Shown piece after piece: positions 43,967 to 53,036 of a DNA stretch of 64,000 nucleotides. Position 1 is the first letter of the stretch. Each line of letters opens with the position of its first letter. Source of the DNA: Paenibacillus sp. RUD330 (lineage in GTDB: Bacteria; Bacillota; Bacilli; Paenibacillales; Paenibacillaceae); the NCBI RefSeq assembly GCF_002243345.2, contig NZ_CP022655.2, forward strand, positions 1,328,001-1,392,000, in the 5' to 3' direction. The notes under the pieces are model-generated. The model had not been told where the DNA came from. It was given only the letters and a program-made list of their open reading frames with translations, and ran no database searches. Made by a program: the position numbers and the translations under genes.

Positions 43967-45067
43967 TTAGGCATTGAAAACGTAGAATTCATAGGCGGAA
44001 GTTGAGAAAGTGGCGAAGGAATGCTTCAACCGGTCCGTCGTGTGGGCGCTGTAAGTCATGGTCGTCCCGTCATTGGCGACAACCATCATGACATGGGAAT
44101 TGCCTTCTTGAACATCATTGATGATTCCTCCGGCCGCAGTGGTCGTTTTTGTCGCTTTCTTGAAATACCCCTTCGTTCCGACCATGTAATCCATAAGCCC
44201 GTCATCTCTGTTTTGTCCCGTATTTATCCACGCGATCGTGTAAGGCTTCCAAGTCGCATCGGTCGGGATACCGCCCGCTTTCAGCGCTTGCGAGACGAAG
44301 TTGGCGCAGTCGTTGTCGTAATACGTGCCGTACTCCTTGGTATTGTATTTGGTGGGGTCAGGGTCTCCCGGCGATCGTTCGGAAGTCCATTTGTTGGCGT
44401 AATCCCGGGCGGCCAGACGGTCGTAGGAGACGGCCGCCACGGCTGCCGAGGGCTTGACGGAAATGGAATCCGAGGCGGCTGCGGACAGATCCTGCACTCC
44501 GCTCAGCGCGAGGGCGGATGGAGATGCCGGGACGAATGCAGATGCCGGAATCCATTCCTCCACGTTCTGGAACTCCAGCTTCAACGTGGAAGCTTCCATA
44601 GCCCCATCATTTACTTGAGCCGTGAGCAGGAAGGAGTCGTTCTGCTCCTGCTTGGCGCCGATGTATTCCTGAAATTCTTTTTTCCGCTGTTCCACGTAGC
44701 TCGCGGCTCGAGCGGCGTTTCGGTCTTTGGACAGCTTGAGCGTTTCAGCGCCTTTCATGAGGCCCTGAACGTATGGAATTTCCTCTACAGATTTCGATTT
44801 CAGCGTTTTGACCAGATGAATGTCGATTTGGGCGCTGAGCTTGCCGTCCGCGATGCTGAACGACTTGGCATTGGAATCGTAGGCATCGATCGTGTAATAG
44901 GGGCCATAGGCTTTCTGGACATAATCCTGCACGGTTCGGATGGCGGCTGCCTGCAGATCGGCACTGGGGCTTGAGGCTGGCGCAGCCGTCGCAATAGGAG
45001 AAACGCTGACGCTGACAAATAGGCCGACTAGAAGCGAAAGGCTGCCTGTTCGGATGAGTTTCAACAA
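43967..45067 (-). CDS. Secreted amidase-domain protein (Amidase_6/PF12671 type)
   Basis: A 366-residue exported protein. Two TTG codons in tandem form the start (45067 and 45064), with a perfect AAGGAGG five bases upstream. The signal peptide ends at TAAPAS (about residue 29). The C-terminal 160 residues carry YDRLAARDYANKWTSE, DNDCANFVSQALKAGGIP and the late HVMMVVAND, the Cys-His layout of the amidase_6 family. These proteins are often spore- or wall-associated; the activity is not established. The middle region (about 50-150) is helical and Lys-rich. Confidence 0.88.
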   Translation of the reverse strand: MLKLIRTGSLSLLVGLFVSVSVSPIATAAPASSPSADLQAAAIRTVQDYVQKAYGPYYTIDAYDSNAKSFSIADGKLSAQIDIHLVKTLKSKSVEEIPYVQGLMKGAETLKLSKDRNAARAASYVEQRKKEFQEYIGAKQEQNDSFLLTAQVNDGAMEASTLKLEFQNVEEWIPASAFVPASPSALALSGVQDLSAAASDSISVKPSAAVAAVSYDRLAARDYANKWTSERSPGDPDPTKYNTKEYGTYYDNDCANFVSQALKAGGIPTDATWKPYTIAWINTGQNRDDGLMDYMVGTKGYFKKATKTTTAAGGIINDVQEGNSHVMMVVANDGTTMTYSAHTTDRLKHSFATFSTSAYEFYVFNA

Positions 45068-45245
45068 TAAAACCTCCTTAAGGGAATAATTTCAATTTAA
45101 TTATATAATAAGGAATAAAATGCAATCATGCGGCTGGATGGGACAAACCACGCCCTGAGCAAGGCCCAAGCATGGACAAAGCGCCCCCGGCTGGGCGGAA
45201 ATGGAGTTTCCGACCGGCTGAGAAGGCCGATCATTCGGCCAAAGC

Positions 45246-45285
45246 AAAAAAGGACTTCCCCATCCGCATGATGGGGAAGTCCTTG
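45246..45285 (-). terminator. Terminator of the neopullulanase gene
   Basis: AAGGACTTCCCCATC pairs with GATGGGGAAGTCCTT around a five-base loop. On the minus strand TTTTTTGCTTT follows. It begins just beyond the enzyme's stop codon. Confidence 0.92.
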
Positions 45286-45292
45286 GCATGGC

Positions 45293-47068
45293 CTACAAGC
45301 CGATGACGACCGGGTTCGTATGCGGCGCCGAGCGCAGCAGCGCGAAGCCGTGCGCAGGCAGCTCGATCTTCAGCTTGCCGGCTGTTGCGGCATGGTCCGT
45401 GCCGCCCAGCAGCTCGGTCCATTGGCCTTGCTGCACAGGCAGCAGGACAGAAGCGGCTTCGCCGCCCGAGTTGACCGCGATCAGGAAGTGGTCATGCTCG
45501 TCCTTGCGCTCGATGACGAGCAGATCGTCGCCTTCGGCTGCATGGACAAAGCCGAGCGTTCCGCCGCTGCGGAGCGCGCGATGCTCCTTGCGGATGGCGA
45601 TCAGCTGCTGGAAGTGGCGGAACAGGTCGCGGTCCTGCTTGTCCTCGTCCCATTCCATGCATTTGCGGCAATCCGGGTCGCCGTCGCCGTCCAGGCCGAC
45701 CTCGTCGCCGTAGTAGATGCAAGGGGCGCCGGGGAAGACGAACTGGAGCAGGGTGGCGAGCTTCATCCTTTCCTTGCTGCCGCCGCACAGCGTCAGCAGG
45801 CGCTCCGTGTCGTGGCTGTCGAGCAGGTTGAACGCGGCTTCATTGGCCTGGTCCGGATAGCTGGCGAACAGCTCGCCGATCTTGTGGGCGAATACTTGCC
45901 CGTCGATGACGCCCTTGGCGGCATAGTCCACGACGAGCTTGGTCAGCGGGTAGTTCATGACGGCGTCGAACTGGTCGCCCTGCAGCCAAGGCAAGGAATC
46001 GTGGAAAATCTCGCCGAGGATGTAGGCATCCGGATTGACGGCCTTGATCGTCTTGCGGAAGTCGCGCCAGAAGTGCATGTCGACTTCGTTGGCGACGTCA
46101 AGGCGCCAGCCGTCGATGCCGATTTCCTCGATCCAGTATTTGGCCGCTCCGAGCAGATACTCCTTCACTTCCGGATGCTCCGTGTTGAGCTTCGGCATCA
46201 GCGGCTCGAAGGCGAACGTCTCATAGGTCGGCAGTCCGTCCTTGACCGCGATCGGCCATTCCATGACGTGGAACCAGTCGGCGTACTTGGATTTCTCGCC
46301 GTTCTTCTGCACATCCTTGAAAGGCAGGAATTCCTTGCCGCTATGGTTGAATACGGCGTCGAGCATGACGCGGATGCCGCGCTCATGGCAGGCGTCGACC
46401 AGCTGCTTGAGCAGCTCGTTCGTGCCGAAGTGGGAGTCGACCTTCATGTAGTCGGAGGTATCGTATTTATGGTTCGTCGTCGCCTGGAACAACGGGTTGA
46501 AGTAGATGGCCGTGATGCCGAGCTCCTGGAGATGGTCGAGATGATCGAGGATGCCCTGCAGGTCGCCTCCGAAGAAATTGTCCGGCTTCGGAACCCCGCC
46601 CCAAGGCAGCACGCCTTCCGGATCGTTGGAGGTGTCGCCGTTGGCGAAGCGCTCCGGGAAGATCTGGTAGAAGACGGCGTCCTTCACCCATGCCGGCGGC
46701 GTGTACACGTCGACAGCGTTCAAATACGGGAAGTCGAACATGCCGTTCGGATCCAGCGGCTCATCCTCGCGGAAGCCCTTTTCTTCGAAGTACAGCTCTT
46801 CGCTCGCAGAGCGAAGCAGGAAAGAGTAGCGGAGACGGCGCAGGGAAGGCTGGACCTCGGCCTGCCAGTAATCGAAGCGGTCGTCGCTCGGAAGCTTTTT
46901 CATGACGAGGCGCGAGACGGTGCGGTCCCAGGCGTATTTGTCTCCATGGATGAGAATGACCTCGTTCAGGTCGTCTTTCTTGGTGCGCAGGCGGATATGG
47001 ATCGTGCGGGTGTCGTAGCCGTAGGCCCAGTTGGCCTTGGGACGGTGGAGAATGGACTCAAGATTCAT
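45293..47068 (-). CDS. Cytoplasmic neopullulanase/maltogenic amylase-type enzyme (GH13)
   Basis: A 591-residue GH13_20-type enzyme. ATG 47068 is chosen; GGGAGG lies ten bases upstream, too close to the TTG at 47077. The N-terminal beta domain (about 1-120, ILIHGDKYAW) is the extra domain that makes dimers in this subfamily. Catalytic residues are Asp324 in GWRLDVANEVD, Glu353 in ILGEIFHD and Asp420 in LLDSHDTERL. There is no signal peptide, so it acts on imported maltodextrins or cyclodextrins. It fits functionally with the maltodextrin importer 8 kb away but has its own promoter and a leader hairpin. Confidence 0.93.
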   Translation of the reverse strand: MNLESILHRPKANWAYGYDTRTIHIRLRTKKDDLNEVILIHGDKYAWDRTVSRLVMKKLPSDDRFDYWQAEVQPSLRRLRYSFLLRSASEELYFEEKGFREDEPLDPNGMFDFPYLNAVDVYTPPAWVKDAVFYQIFPERFANGDTSNDPEGVLPWGGVPKPDNFFGGDLQGILDHLDHLQELGITAIYFNPLFQATTNHKYDTSDYMKVDSHFGTNELLKQLVDACHERGIRVMLDAVFNHSGKEFLPFKDVQKNGEKSKYADWFHVMEWPIAVKDGLPTYETFAFEPLMPKLNTEHPEVKEYLLGAAKYWIEEIGIDGWRLDVANEVDMHFWRDFRKTIKAVNPDAYILGEIFHDSLPWLQGDQFDAVMNYPLTKLVVDYAAKGVIDGQVFAHKIGELFASYPDQANEAAFNLLDSHDTERLLTLCGGSKERMKLATLLQFVFPGAPCIYYGDEVGLDGDGDPDCRKCMEWDEDKQDRDLFRHFQQLIAIRKEHRALRSGGTLGFVHAAEGDDLLVIERKDEHDHFLIAVNSGGEAASVLLPVQQGQWTELLGGTDHAATAGKLKIELPAHGFALLRSAPHTNPVVIGL

Positions 47069-47111
47069 GCGGCGCAAGCCTCCCTAGAGATGGCAAAAGC
47101 AAGTCACATGC

Positions 47112-47158
47112 AAAAAAAGGCACAACCGGGCGCGAAGATTGCTCGCGAGGTTGTACCT
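47112..47158 (-). terminator. Intrinsic terminator inside the neopullulanase leader
   Basis: Read on the minus strand, GGTACAACC (47157-47149) pairs with GGTTGTGCC (47127-47119), an inner CGCGA/TCGCG stem fills the loop, and a seven-T run follows. It lies between the best promoter (47199-47228) and the start codon at 47068. It may end the upstream NADH oxidase transcript, act as an attenuator for the enzyme, or both. Confidence 0.8.
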
Positions 47159-47198
47159 TACTTTTTCAGCGGGTAACATTGCCTTTGTCTTTTTACCG

Positions 47199-47228
47199 AT
47201 TATACCTTACATGCGGCCTTGTTGACAA
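47199..47228 (-). promoter_or_regulatory. Strong candidate promoter for the neopullulanase gene
   Basis: On the minus strand TTGTCA (47228-47223) and a consensus TATAAT (47204-47199) are 18 bases apart. The expected start is near 47192, about 125 bases before the start codon and upstream of the terminator at 47112-47158. Confidence 0.65.
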
Positions 47229-47243
47229 TACGAAAGCCGCTGC

Positions 47244-48662
47244 TCATGCGGTTTTTCGCTGGTGGCCGCCATTCCGGACTTCCTCACCCGGAGCGGTCTC
47301 CGGAGCCGTCTTCGGCGCAGCCCCGGCACGCTGCCGTTCGGCTGCATGCCCCGCCTTGTTGAGCAGGTTCCACGGATGGTTGTAATGCGGCTGGAAGAAG
47401 AAGTCGGCATACGCCAGATCCTCCGCCGTCATCCGGTTCTGGATGCATACCGACAACGTATTGGCGGCTTGCGTAAGATCGGCCTTCGACATGACCTGTG
47501 CTCCCAGTATGCGTCCCGACTCCGATTCATATACAAGCTTGAGCAGGACATCCTCATAGTCGGGCATGAACTCGGGACGGCTGGCTTCCTGGACTGTGAC
47601 GGCGGACGCTGCGATTCCCGCCGCCTTGGCGGCTTCCTCGGTCATGCCGGTCGAGGCGATGTTGAGATCGAACAGCTTGATGCCCGACGTGCCCTGCGTG
47701 CCCCGGTAGCGGACGAGCGGCTCCAGCAGGTTTTTGCCGACCAGCGTTCCCATCCGCACCGCGTTGGTGGCCAGCGGGATGTATGCCTGCTTGCCCGTAG
47801 GATTGTAGCGCACGGCGCAGCTGTCGCCTGCGGCCAGCACGTCAGGGTTGCTCGTGCGCATGTAATCGTCGACGAGAATGGCGCCGTTGTCCAGCATGTC
47901 GATCTGCCCCTTCAGCAGATCCGTGCCGGGTCGGAATCCGATGCAGAGCACGACGAGATCGGCCTCGTAGCTGCCGCCTGCCGTCATCACCCGCTGCACG
48001 CGGCCGTCCTCTCCCTCGAAGCCCGTCACCATCTCGCCCAGGGCGGTGCGGATGCCATGGCCCGCCAGCTCCTCCTCGGCCAGCGTCGTGAACTCGGCAT
48101 CCAAATACTTGGCCATGACGCGGTCCATATTGTCGAGCAGGACGACTTCCTTGCCGAGCTCCCGGAACGCTTCGGCGAGCTCGATGCCGATGTAGCCCGC
48201 TCCGATGACGGCTACCCGGCGCGCATCCTTCGAGCGCGAGATGATTTCCTTGGCGTGGAAATAGTTTTTGCACAGCTGGATGTTGTCGAGGCCGATTCCT
48301 TCCATGCGGGGAACGACCGGCCACGAGCCGGTCGTGACGATCAGCTTGTCGTAGCTGTCGCGGAACTCCTCTCCCGTCTCGAGGCTGCGGACGGTGAGCG
48401 TCTTGGCCTCCGTGTCTACCTGCATGACCTCATGCAGCATGCGGGTCGTGACGCCGAGCTCCGCGAGCTGCTGCGGCCGGCTGTAGAACAAGCTGTCGGG
48501 ATCCTTCACGACGCCGCCCACATGAAGGGCGATGCCGCAGGACAAGAACGAGATGTTGTCATTGCGTTCGTATACGGTGATGTCGGCCTGCGGGTGCTCG
48601 GCTGCGATCGTCTTGACGGCGGCGGTGCCAGCATGCGTACATCCAATAACGGCTATTTTCAT
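47244..48662 (-). CDS. NADH oxidase-type flavoprotein
   Basis: A 472-residue FAD/NAD disulphide-reductase-fold enzyme of the Nox/CoA-disulphide reductase group. The N-terminal FAD motif is AVIGCTHAGTAAV. The redox Cys42 lies in SFLSCGIAL, the single active-site cysteine of this group. The NAD-binding motif is AVIGAGYIGIELAEAF, the second FAD motif VLAAGDSCAV, and the C-terminal dimerisation domain follows. The tail is about 20 residues longer than usual and Ala/Glu/Arg-rich. Water-forming NADH oxidase is the most likely activity. GGGAGG precedes ATG 48662. Two Rex operators upstream indicate induction when NADH is high. Confidence 0.9.
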   Translation of the reverse strand: MKIAVIGCTHAGTAAVKTIAAEHPQADITVYERNDNISFLSCGIALHVGGVVKDPDSLFYSRPQQLAELGVTTRMLHEVMQVDTEAKTLTVRSLETGEEFRDSYDKLIVTTGSWPVVPRMEGIGLDNIQLCKNYFHAKEIISRSKDARRVAVIGAGYIGIELAEAFRELGKEVVLLDNMDRVMAKYLDAEFTTLAEEELAGHGIRTALGEMVTGFEGEDGRVQRVMTAGGSYEADLVVLCIGFRPGTDLLKGQIDMLDNGAILVDDYMRTSNPDVLAAGDSCAVRYNPTGKQAYIPLATNAVRMGTLVGKNLLEPLVRYRGTQGTSGIKLFDLNIASTGMTEEAAKAAGIAASAVTVQEASRPEFMPDYEDVLLKLVYESESGRILGAQVMSKADLTQAANTLSVCIQNRMTAEDLAYADFFFQPHYNHPWNLLNKAGHAAERQRAGAAPKTAPETAPGEEVRNGGHQRKTA

Positions 48663-48698
48663 CGTGAATTCCTCCCGGAAGGTTTGAGTTCGATTTAA

Positions 48699-48715
48699 TT
48701 GTGAAATAAATCACA
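48699..48715. promoter_or_regulatory. Rex operator 1
   Basis: TTGTGAAATAAATCACA fits the Rex consensus TTGTGAAATATTTCACAA over nearly all positions. It lies 37 bases before the NADH oxidase start. Confidence 0.85.
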
Positions 48716-48823
48716 TACTACCCGATAAAGCAGCGGCCTTGCTTCCACGAGCCGGTGTGAGAGAGGCCTCGGCCGGATAAGTTCGGCCAGCGTGGTTGGG
48801 ATGGGCAAGACCGCCGCAATAAG

Positions 48824-48841
48824 TTGTGAAATAAATCACAA
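48824..48841. promoter_or_regulatory. Rex operator 2
   Basis: TTGTGAAATAAATCACAA, the full 18-base form, 125 bases from operator 1. Two identical cores flank a GC-rich stretch that probably contains the promoter. The rest of 48845-49187 holds no gene. Confidence 0.85.
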
Positions 48842-49097
48842 TCTCTTCATGGCTTTATCTTACACCTGCCGGAAGGGGAATGCAATAGGCGCGGACTCCG
48901 GGAATATTGCGAATTTGTGACATGCGGCGGCACCATTGTCCCGGCTGCTCAACGCCGTGGAAACCGATCGGAATGGGGAAATACAGATCGGGCTTGGAAG
49001 CTGCCGGGGAGTTTGGAAGGAAGCCGGTGCTGCCGCAAACAAAGGGAACGATCATCGCGTCGTCAAGGCGGACGGAATGGCTGCTGCGGCCGACAGC

Positions 49098-49128
49098 AAC
49101 GCCCCTCGCGCGGCGCGCGAGGGGCGTT
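49098..49128 (-). terminator. Perfect 14-bp hairpin after the PatB-type gene
   Basis: AACGCCCCTCGCGC pairs with GCGCGAGGGGCGTT around a three-base loop. No T-run follows on either strand, so it may be a weak terminator or an mRNA end protector for the gene ending at 49188. Confidence 0.55.
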
Positions 49129-49187
49129 GGAGCTTGCGTCCGGATGGACAGGGGAACTGCCCCGGATGGACACGCTCTGGAACCGGG

Positions 49188-50390
49188 TTATTCCGGCTTC
49201 GCCAGCTGGCCGGACCGAAGCCGCTGCGCGGCATCGGCGAGACGGGACATCGCTTCCTCGAGGATGGAGCGCGGGCAGGCGGCGTTCAGCCGCATATGGC
49301 CGGCGCCGCCGCTTCCGAAGGCCGTGCCTGCGCTGAGCTGGAGCCGGGCTTCGTCGAGGAAGAAACGGTGCAGGGCGGCATCCTCCAGCCCCAGCCCCGA
49401 ACAGTCCAGCCAGAGCAAGTAGGTGCCGTCCGGCAGCTTGACGGAGATTTCGGGAATACGCTCTCCGATGAAAGAAACGACATAGGCCAGATTGCCCCGG
49501 ATGTAGGCCAGCGCCTCATCCAGCCACTCCTCTCCTTCTCCGTAGGCGGCTTTTGCCGCTGCGTAGCCGAAGACGGAGATGGAGCTGAGCGAGCAGCGGC
49601 GCAGCTCCTCCGTGATCAGGCTGCGGAGTCCGTCGTCCGGAACGATGATGTTGGAGGTGTTCAAGCCGGCGATGTTGAAGCTTTTGCTCGGTGCCGTGCA
49701 GATGACGGAGCGCGAGGCGGCAGCCGGGGACAGGGAGGCATAAGGAATGAAGGCTTGCTCTCCATGGACGAGATCTCCGTGGATCTCGTCCGACACGACC
49801 AGGATGCCCCGGCTCAGGCACAGCTCCGACAGCCTGTCCAGTTCGGAGCGGGACCATACCCTGCCGACGGGATTGTGCGGATGGCATAGGATGAGCATTT
49901 TCACGGAGCCGTCGGCCGTCATTTCCTCCAGCTCGTCGAAGTTGATCCGGTACGTGCCGTCGGAATCGACGAGCAGCGGGTTGAGCGCGAGCTCGCGGCC
50001 GTTGTCCGAGACGATGCTGTGGAACGGCGGATATACGGGAGGCTGGATGAGGATCCGGTCTCCCGGCGTCGTGCAGGCGCGGATGATGACGCCGAGGGAA
50101 GTGACGACTCCGGGACAGAAGCGGATCCATCTCGGATCGACCTCCCAGCCGTGGCGGCGCCCCATCCATGCGGCGACCGCTTCCTTGTACGCTGAGGAGG
50201 TGTTCGTATACCCAAGCACGCCTTGCGACAGACGCTGCCGGAGCGCCTCGAGGACGGCGGGCGGCGCGGCGAAGTCCATGTCCGCCACCCACAGCGGCAG
50301 GATGTCTTTGCCGGGATGGAGCCCCCATTTCTCGGAGGAGATGGAATCGAACGGGTGGAGCTGGTCAAAATGCGAAGATGGGATGGTCAT
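49188..50390 (-). CDS. PLP-dependent C-S lyase/aminotransferase (PatB/MalY type)
   Basis: A 400-residue fold-type I PLP enzyme. The N-terminal LPLWVADMDFAAPPAV is diagnostic of the PatB/MalY group. HPHNPVGRVW, VVSDEIHGDLV (Asp201) and TAPSKSFNIAGL (Lys236, the Schiff-base lysine) follow. The C-terminal Arg in GHMRLNAACPR binds the substrate carboxylate. Family activity is cystathionine beta-lyase-like C-S cleavage. GAAAGGGG lies before ATG 50390. A TATAAT-type -10 can be seen on the minus strand at 50442-50437. No methionine gene is adjacent. Confidence 0.92.
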   Translation of the reverse strand: MTIPSSHFDQLHPFDSISSEKWGLHPGKDILPLWVADMDFAAPPAVLEALRQRLSQGVLGYTNTSSAYKEAVAAWMGRRHGWEVDPRWIRFCPGVVTSLGVIIRACTTPGDRILIQPPVYPPFHSIVSDNGRELALNPLLVDSDGTYRINFDELEEMTADGSVKMLILCHPHNPVGRVWSRSELDRLSELCLSRGILVVSDEIHGDLVHGEQAFIPYASLSPAAASRSVICTAPSKSFNIAGLNTSNIIVPDDGLRSLITEELRRCSLSSISVFGYAAAKAAYGEGEEWLDEALAYIRGNLAYVVSFIGERIPEISVKLPDGTYLLWLDCSGLGLEDAALHRFFLDEARLQLSAGTAFGSGGAGHMRLNAACPRSILEEAMSRLADAAQRLRSGQLAKPE

Positions 50391-50468
50391 AGAGAGGATA
50401 GCCCCTTTCCTTTGCTTGCAGTCGGCAGTTCTCTCTATTATAAGGCCTGGACCAAGTTTTGGCTTCCG

Positions 50469-51071
50469 TCAGGACGAGAGCTTCTTTCCCTCCTCCGCCG
50501 GCAGAGGCGTCGCCGTGCTCCGCATCAGCCGCCGGGACAGCCTGATGAAGGGAGCAGACAACGCATCGATGCGGTTTCTCAGCACGTGCGCAGCGAGCGC
50601 GGCGAGCAGCGAGAGAACCGCAGCGCCGGCGATATCGGCGGGATAGTGGACGCCGACGAAGACGCGGCCGAGACCGGTCATGAGCGCCATGGCGAGCAGC
50701 AGCAAGCCGGTGCGCCGCTTGGCGAACAGGACGCTGGCGGCCAGCGCGAAGGCGAGCGTAGAATGGTCGCTCGGAAAAGAAGCGTCGGCGGCGTGCGCGA
50801 CCAGCTGATGCACATGCTCGGAAGCGGCGAACGGGCGCGGATGGTTCACGGCGGGAGAGATGAGGAGCATGCCGACCAGCAGCGCGAGTCCCGCGGCCAA
50901 GCCAGCTTGAAAGACCGTCTTTTGATTGCGCTCGCGACCGGTCAGCCAGAGCAGAGCCAGGATGCCGAGCATGACGAATACGAGATATTCCGCACAGAAG
51001 ACCATAAGGCTGTCCAGCCAGGCATAACGGCCGGCCCAGCCGTTGACGATCTCGAAGATTTGTTCATTCAT
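50469..51071 (-). CDS. Undecaprenyl-diphosphate phosphatase-like PAP2 protein (BcrC type)
   Basis: A 200-residue membrane protein with five to six helices. The PAP2 signature is complete in blocks 2 and 3: SFPSDHST (98-105) and GLGRVFVGVHYPADI (133-147). Block 1 reads NHPRPF, with Asn where Lys is common. The size and layout match BcrC, which recycles undecaprenyl pyrophosphate and gives bacitracin tolerance in Bacillus. It is divergent from a kinase/regulator pair, which may respond to cell-envelope stress; that link is an inference from position. Confidence 0.85.
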   Translation of the reverse strand: MNEQIFEIVNGWAGRYAWLDSLMVFCAEYLVFVMLGILALLWLTGRERNQKTVFQAGLAAGLALLVGMLLISPAVNHPRPFAASEHVHQLVAHAADASFPSDHSTLAFALAASVLFAKRRTGLLLLAMALMTGLGRVFVGVHYPADIAGAAVLSLLAALAAHVLRNRIDALSAPFIRLSRRLMRSTATPLPAEEGKKLSS

Positions 51072-51566
51072 GGATGATCACCTTTCGCATAAGGAGGTTA
51101 GATCCCACTATACGAAGCGATTATGAATATTTTATGAAGCGGGGAATGAGGGCCGGTTAAGAATGTTTTCATAAATGCTTCACAGGATGTTCAGAGCGGA
51201 AGCGTATGCTGGGCAGGAGAAAGGCGGGGATCAGATGGAAGCAGAGGTTGAGGCATCAGAGCTTGCGGATCGGCGTTGTCTCCCGTTGCTCAACATAAGC
51301 AAAGGGCTTCTTCCGGCAGGAAGGCCCGCTTGCGAGGGCAGGCAGCCGATGCGGTCCCGGCTTTCCCCCAGAAGGGAATGGAGAGCTGTCGCCGGGGCTG
51401 ATCCGGATGGCCTGCCGTCTGGTTTCGCGTTCCGGCATAGAATCGCTTTCGGCCTCGGCAGGGCCTCGCCTCCAGCCTTGTTTTTTGGCTTCGAATCCCT
51501 TATGTTTGTCCGTAAAGAGGCTTGAGCCTGAACGGTGTAGGCCGAAGGAAACCGGAGCGGATGACG
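51072..51566. other. Divergent spacer with repeated TTATGAA elements
   Basis: TTATGAA occurs at 51120-51126 and again in TTTTATGAAG near 51131, with an inverted TTCATAAA near 51168. Direct repeats of this spacing suit an OmpR-type regulator, such as the one encoded at 53033. From about 51190 to 51550 there is no gene that I can support; the 116-codon frame there has no ribosome site or domain. Confidence 0.45.
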
Positions 51567-53036
51567 ATGTCCATACGTGTTAAGCTGCTTCTCTCTTATG
51601 CCGCCATGCTTGTCGTTCCGCTGCTGCTGATGCTGATGACGGCCCTGCTGCTCGTATTCGTCTTCCGCGGGGAGCTCGTGCCGCTCAAGACGATGTTCAA
51701 GGCGCAGCTGGAAAGCCTGGATGAGGACAATTACGACTCGCTGCTTAAGCATACGATAGCCCGAAATCGAGCTCTTCTGACCGATCAGGGCTATCTGGAC
51801 GATCTCGCCGGCGGCTTGTCCAGCGAGGGCCAGGCGCTGTTTGTCCGCGTCGACGGCCAGCCTTTCTATGTGTCTGCCGCACTCCGCGGCAAGGATGCGC
51901 TCCTGGGCTCCCTCCCTGCCTACACGGCTGGACACGAAGCGCGCGGGCTTCCCGCGATCACCTACGAAGGCGAGCTGTATGCCGCCCGGCAGTACAACTA
52001 TCTGACGGAGGAGGGGGATCAGGGAAGCCTCTTCCTGCTCAGGCGCACCGACCCGCTTCTGTTCGCGGCCAGGAAGCTGTTTCCGCTGCTGTTCGTTTCG
52101 CTGCTGTTCATCCTGGTGGCGACCCACCTCCTGCTGACGAGCCTGATGTCCCGGCGGATTATCCGGCCGCTGCGCAGGCTGGAGCGCGCAGCCGGGGAGA
52201 TTACGGAAGGCAATCTGGATTTCTCGGTCGACATCGCCGGCAAGGACGAGATCGGCCGGCTCGGGATCGCCTTCGAGAACATGAGGAGCCGGCTGCAGCA
52301 GTCCATCCGCCTGCAGCGGCAATATGAGGACAACCGCAAGGAGCTGATCACGAGCATATCCCATGATTTGCGGACGCCGCTGACATCCATTCAGGGATAT
52401 GTGGACGGCATTCTGGAAGGCGTAGCCAACTCCCCGGAAAAGACGGAGCTATATTTGCAGACCATCTCATTGAAAACCGCGGAGATGAGCCATCTGATCG
52501 AGGAGCTCTTCCTGTATTCGAAGCTCGACCTCAAGGGAATTCCGTTCCACTTTGAGGAGGTTCCCCTGGGCGCATTCGCAGCCGACTGGGCCGACGAGCT
52601 GGCGGTCGAGCTCGGAAAGCGGGGAGCGGGGCTGGAGGCGCAGATCGAGGCCGGACCGGAATGGCGGGTCCGGATCGACAGGGAGAAATTCAAGCGCGTA
52701 CTGGGGAATATCGTTCAGAACAGCCTCAAGTACGGCGATAAGCCGGAGCTGGCCATATCGGTTCGCGTGCATGCGGACGGGGACCGCGCCGTGCTGGAGG
52801 TCGGGGACAACGGCCCGGGAATCCCGGCCGAAGCTCTCCCTTTCATCTTCGACCGTTTCTTCCGTGCGGAGGAATCTCGAAATGCGGGGACAGGCGGCAC
52901 GGGGCTTGGACTGGCCATCGCCAAGCAGATCATGGAAGGACTCGGCGGAAGCATCGAAGCCGGCAGCGTGCCTGGTCAAGGGACCTGCATCAAGCTGACG
53001 CTGCCGGCAGCATATGCCAAGGAGGCGGAGAAATGA
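51567..53036 (+). CDS. Sensor histidine kinase (OmpR-pair type)
   Basis: A 489-residue kinase. ATG 51567 is preferred because GGAG lies nine bases upstream; the in-frame ATG at 51561 is too close. There are two membrane segments (about 6-30 and 167-190) around an extracellular loop, a HAMP domain, then HisKA with phosphoacceptor His266 in SISHDLRTPLTSIQGY. The ATP-binding domain has NSLKYG (N box), DNGPGI and GTGLGLAI. It overlaps the response regulator by four bases. The signal is unknown; the neighbouring BcrC-like gene suggests envelope stress. Confidence 0.93.
   Translation: MSIRVKLLLSYAAMLVVPLLLMLMTALLLVFVFRGELVPLKTMFKAQLESLDEDNYDSLLKHTIARNRALLTDQGYLDDLAGGLSSEGQALFVRVDGQPFYVSAALRGKDALLGSLPAYTAGHEARGLPAITYEGELYAARQYNYLTEEGDQGSLFLLRRTDPLLFAARKLFPLLFVSLLFILVATHLLLTSLMSRRIIRPLRRLERAAGEITEGNLDFSVDIAGKDEIGRLGIAFENMRSRLQQSIRLQRQYEDNRKELITSISHDLRTPLTSIQGYVDGILEGVANSPEKTELYLQTISLKTAEMSHLIEELFLYSKLDLKGIPFHFEEVPLGAFAADWADELAVELGKRGAGLEAQIEAGPEWRVRIDREKFKRVLGNIVQNSLKYGDKPELAISVRVHADGDRAVLEVGDNGPGIPAEALPFIFDRFFRAEESRNAGTGGTGLGLAIAKQIMEGLGGSIEAGSVPGQGTCIKLTLPAAYAKEAEK

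Noticed and set aside
51175-51525. 116-codon frame in the spacer before the kinase
   Set aside because: No ribosome site and no domain; composition of the translated product is not protein-like.
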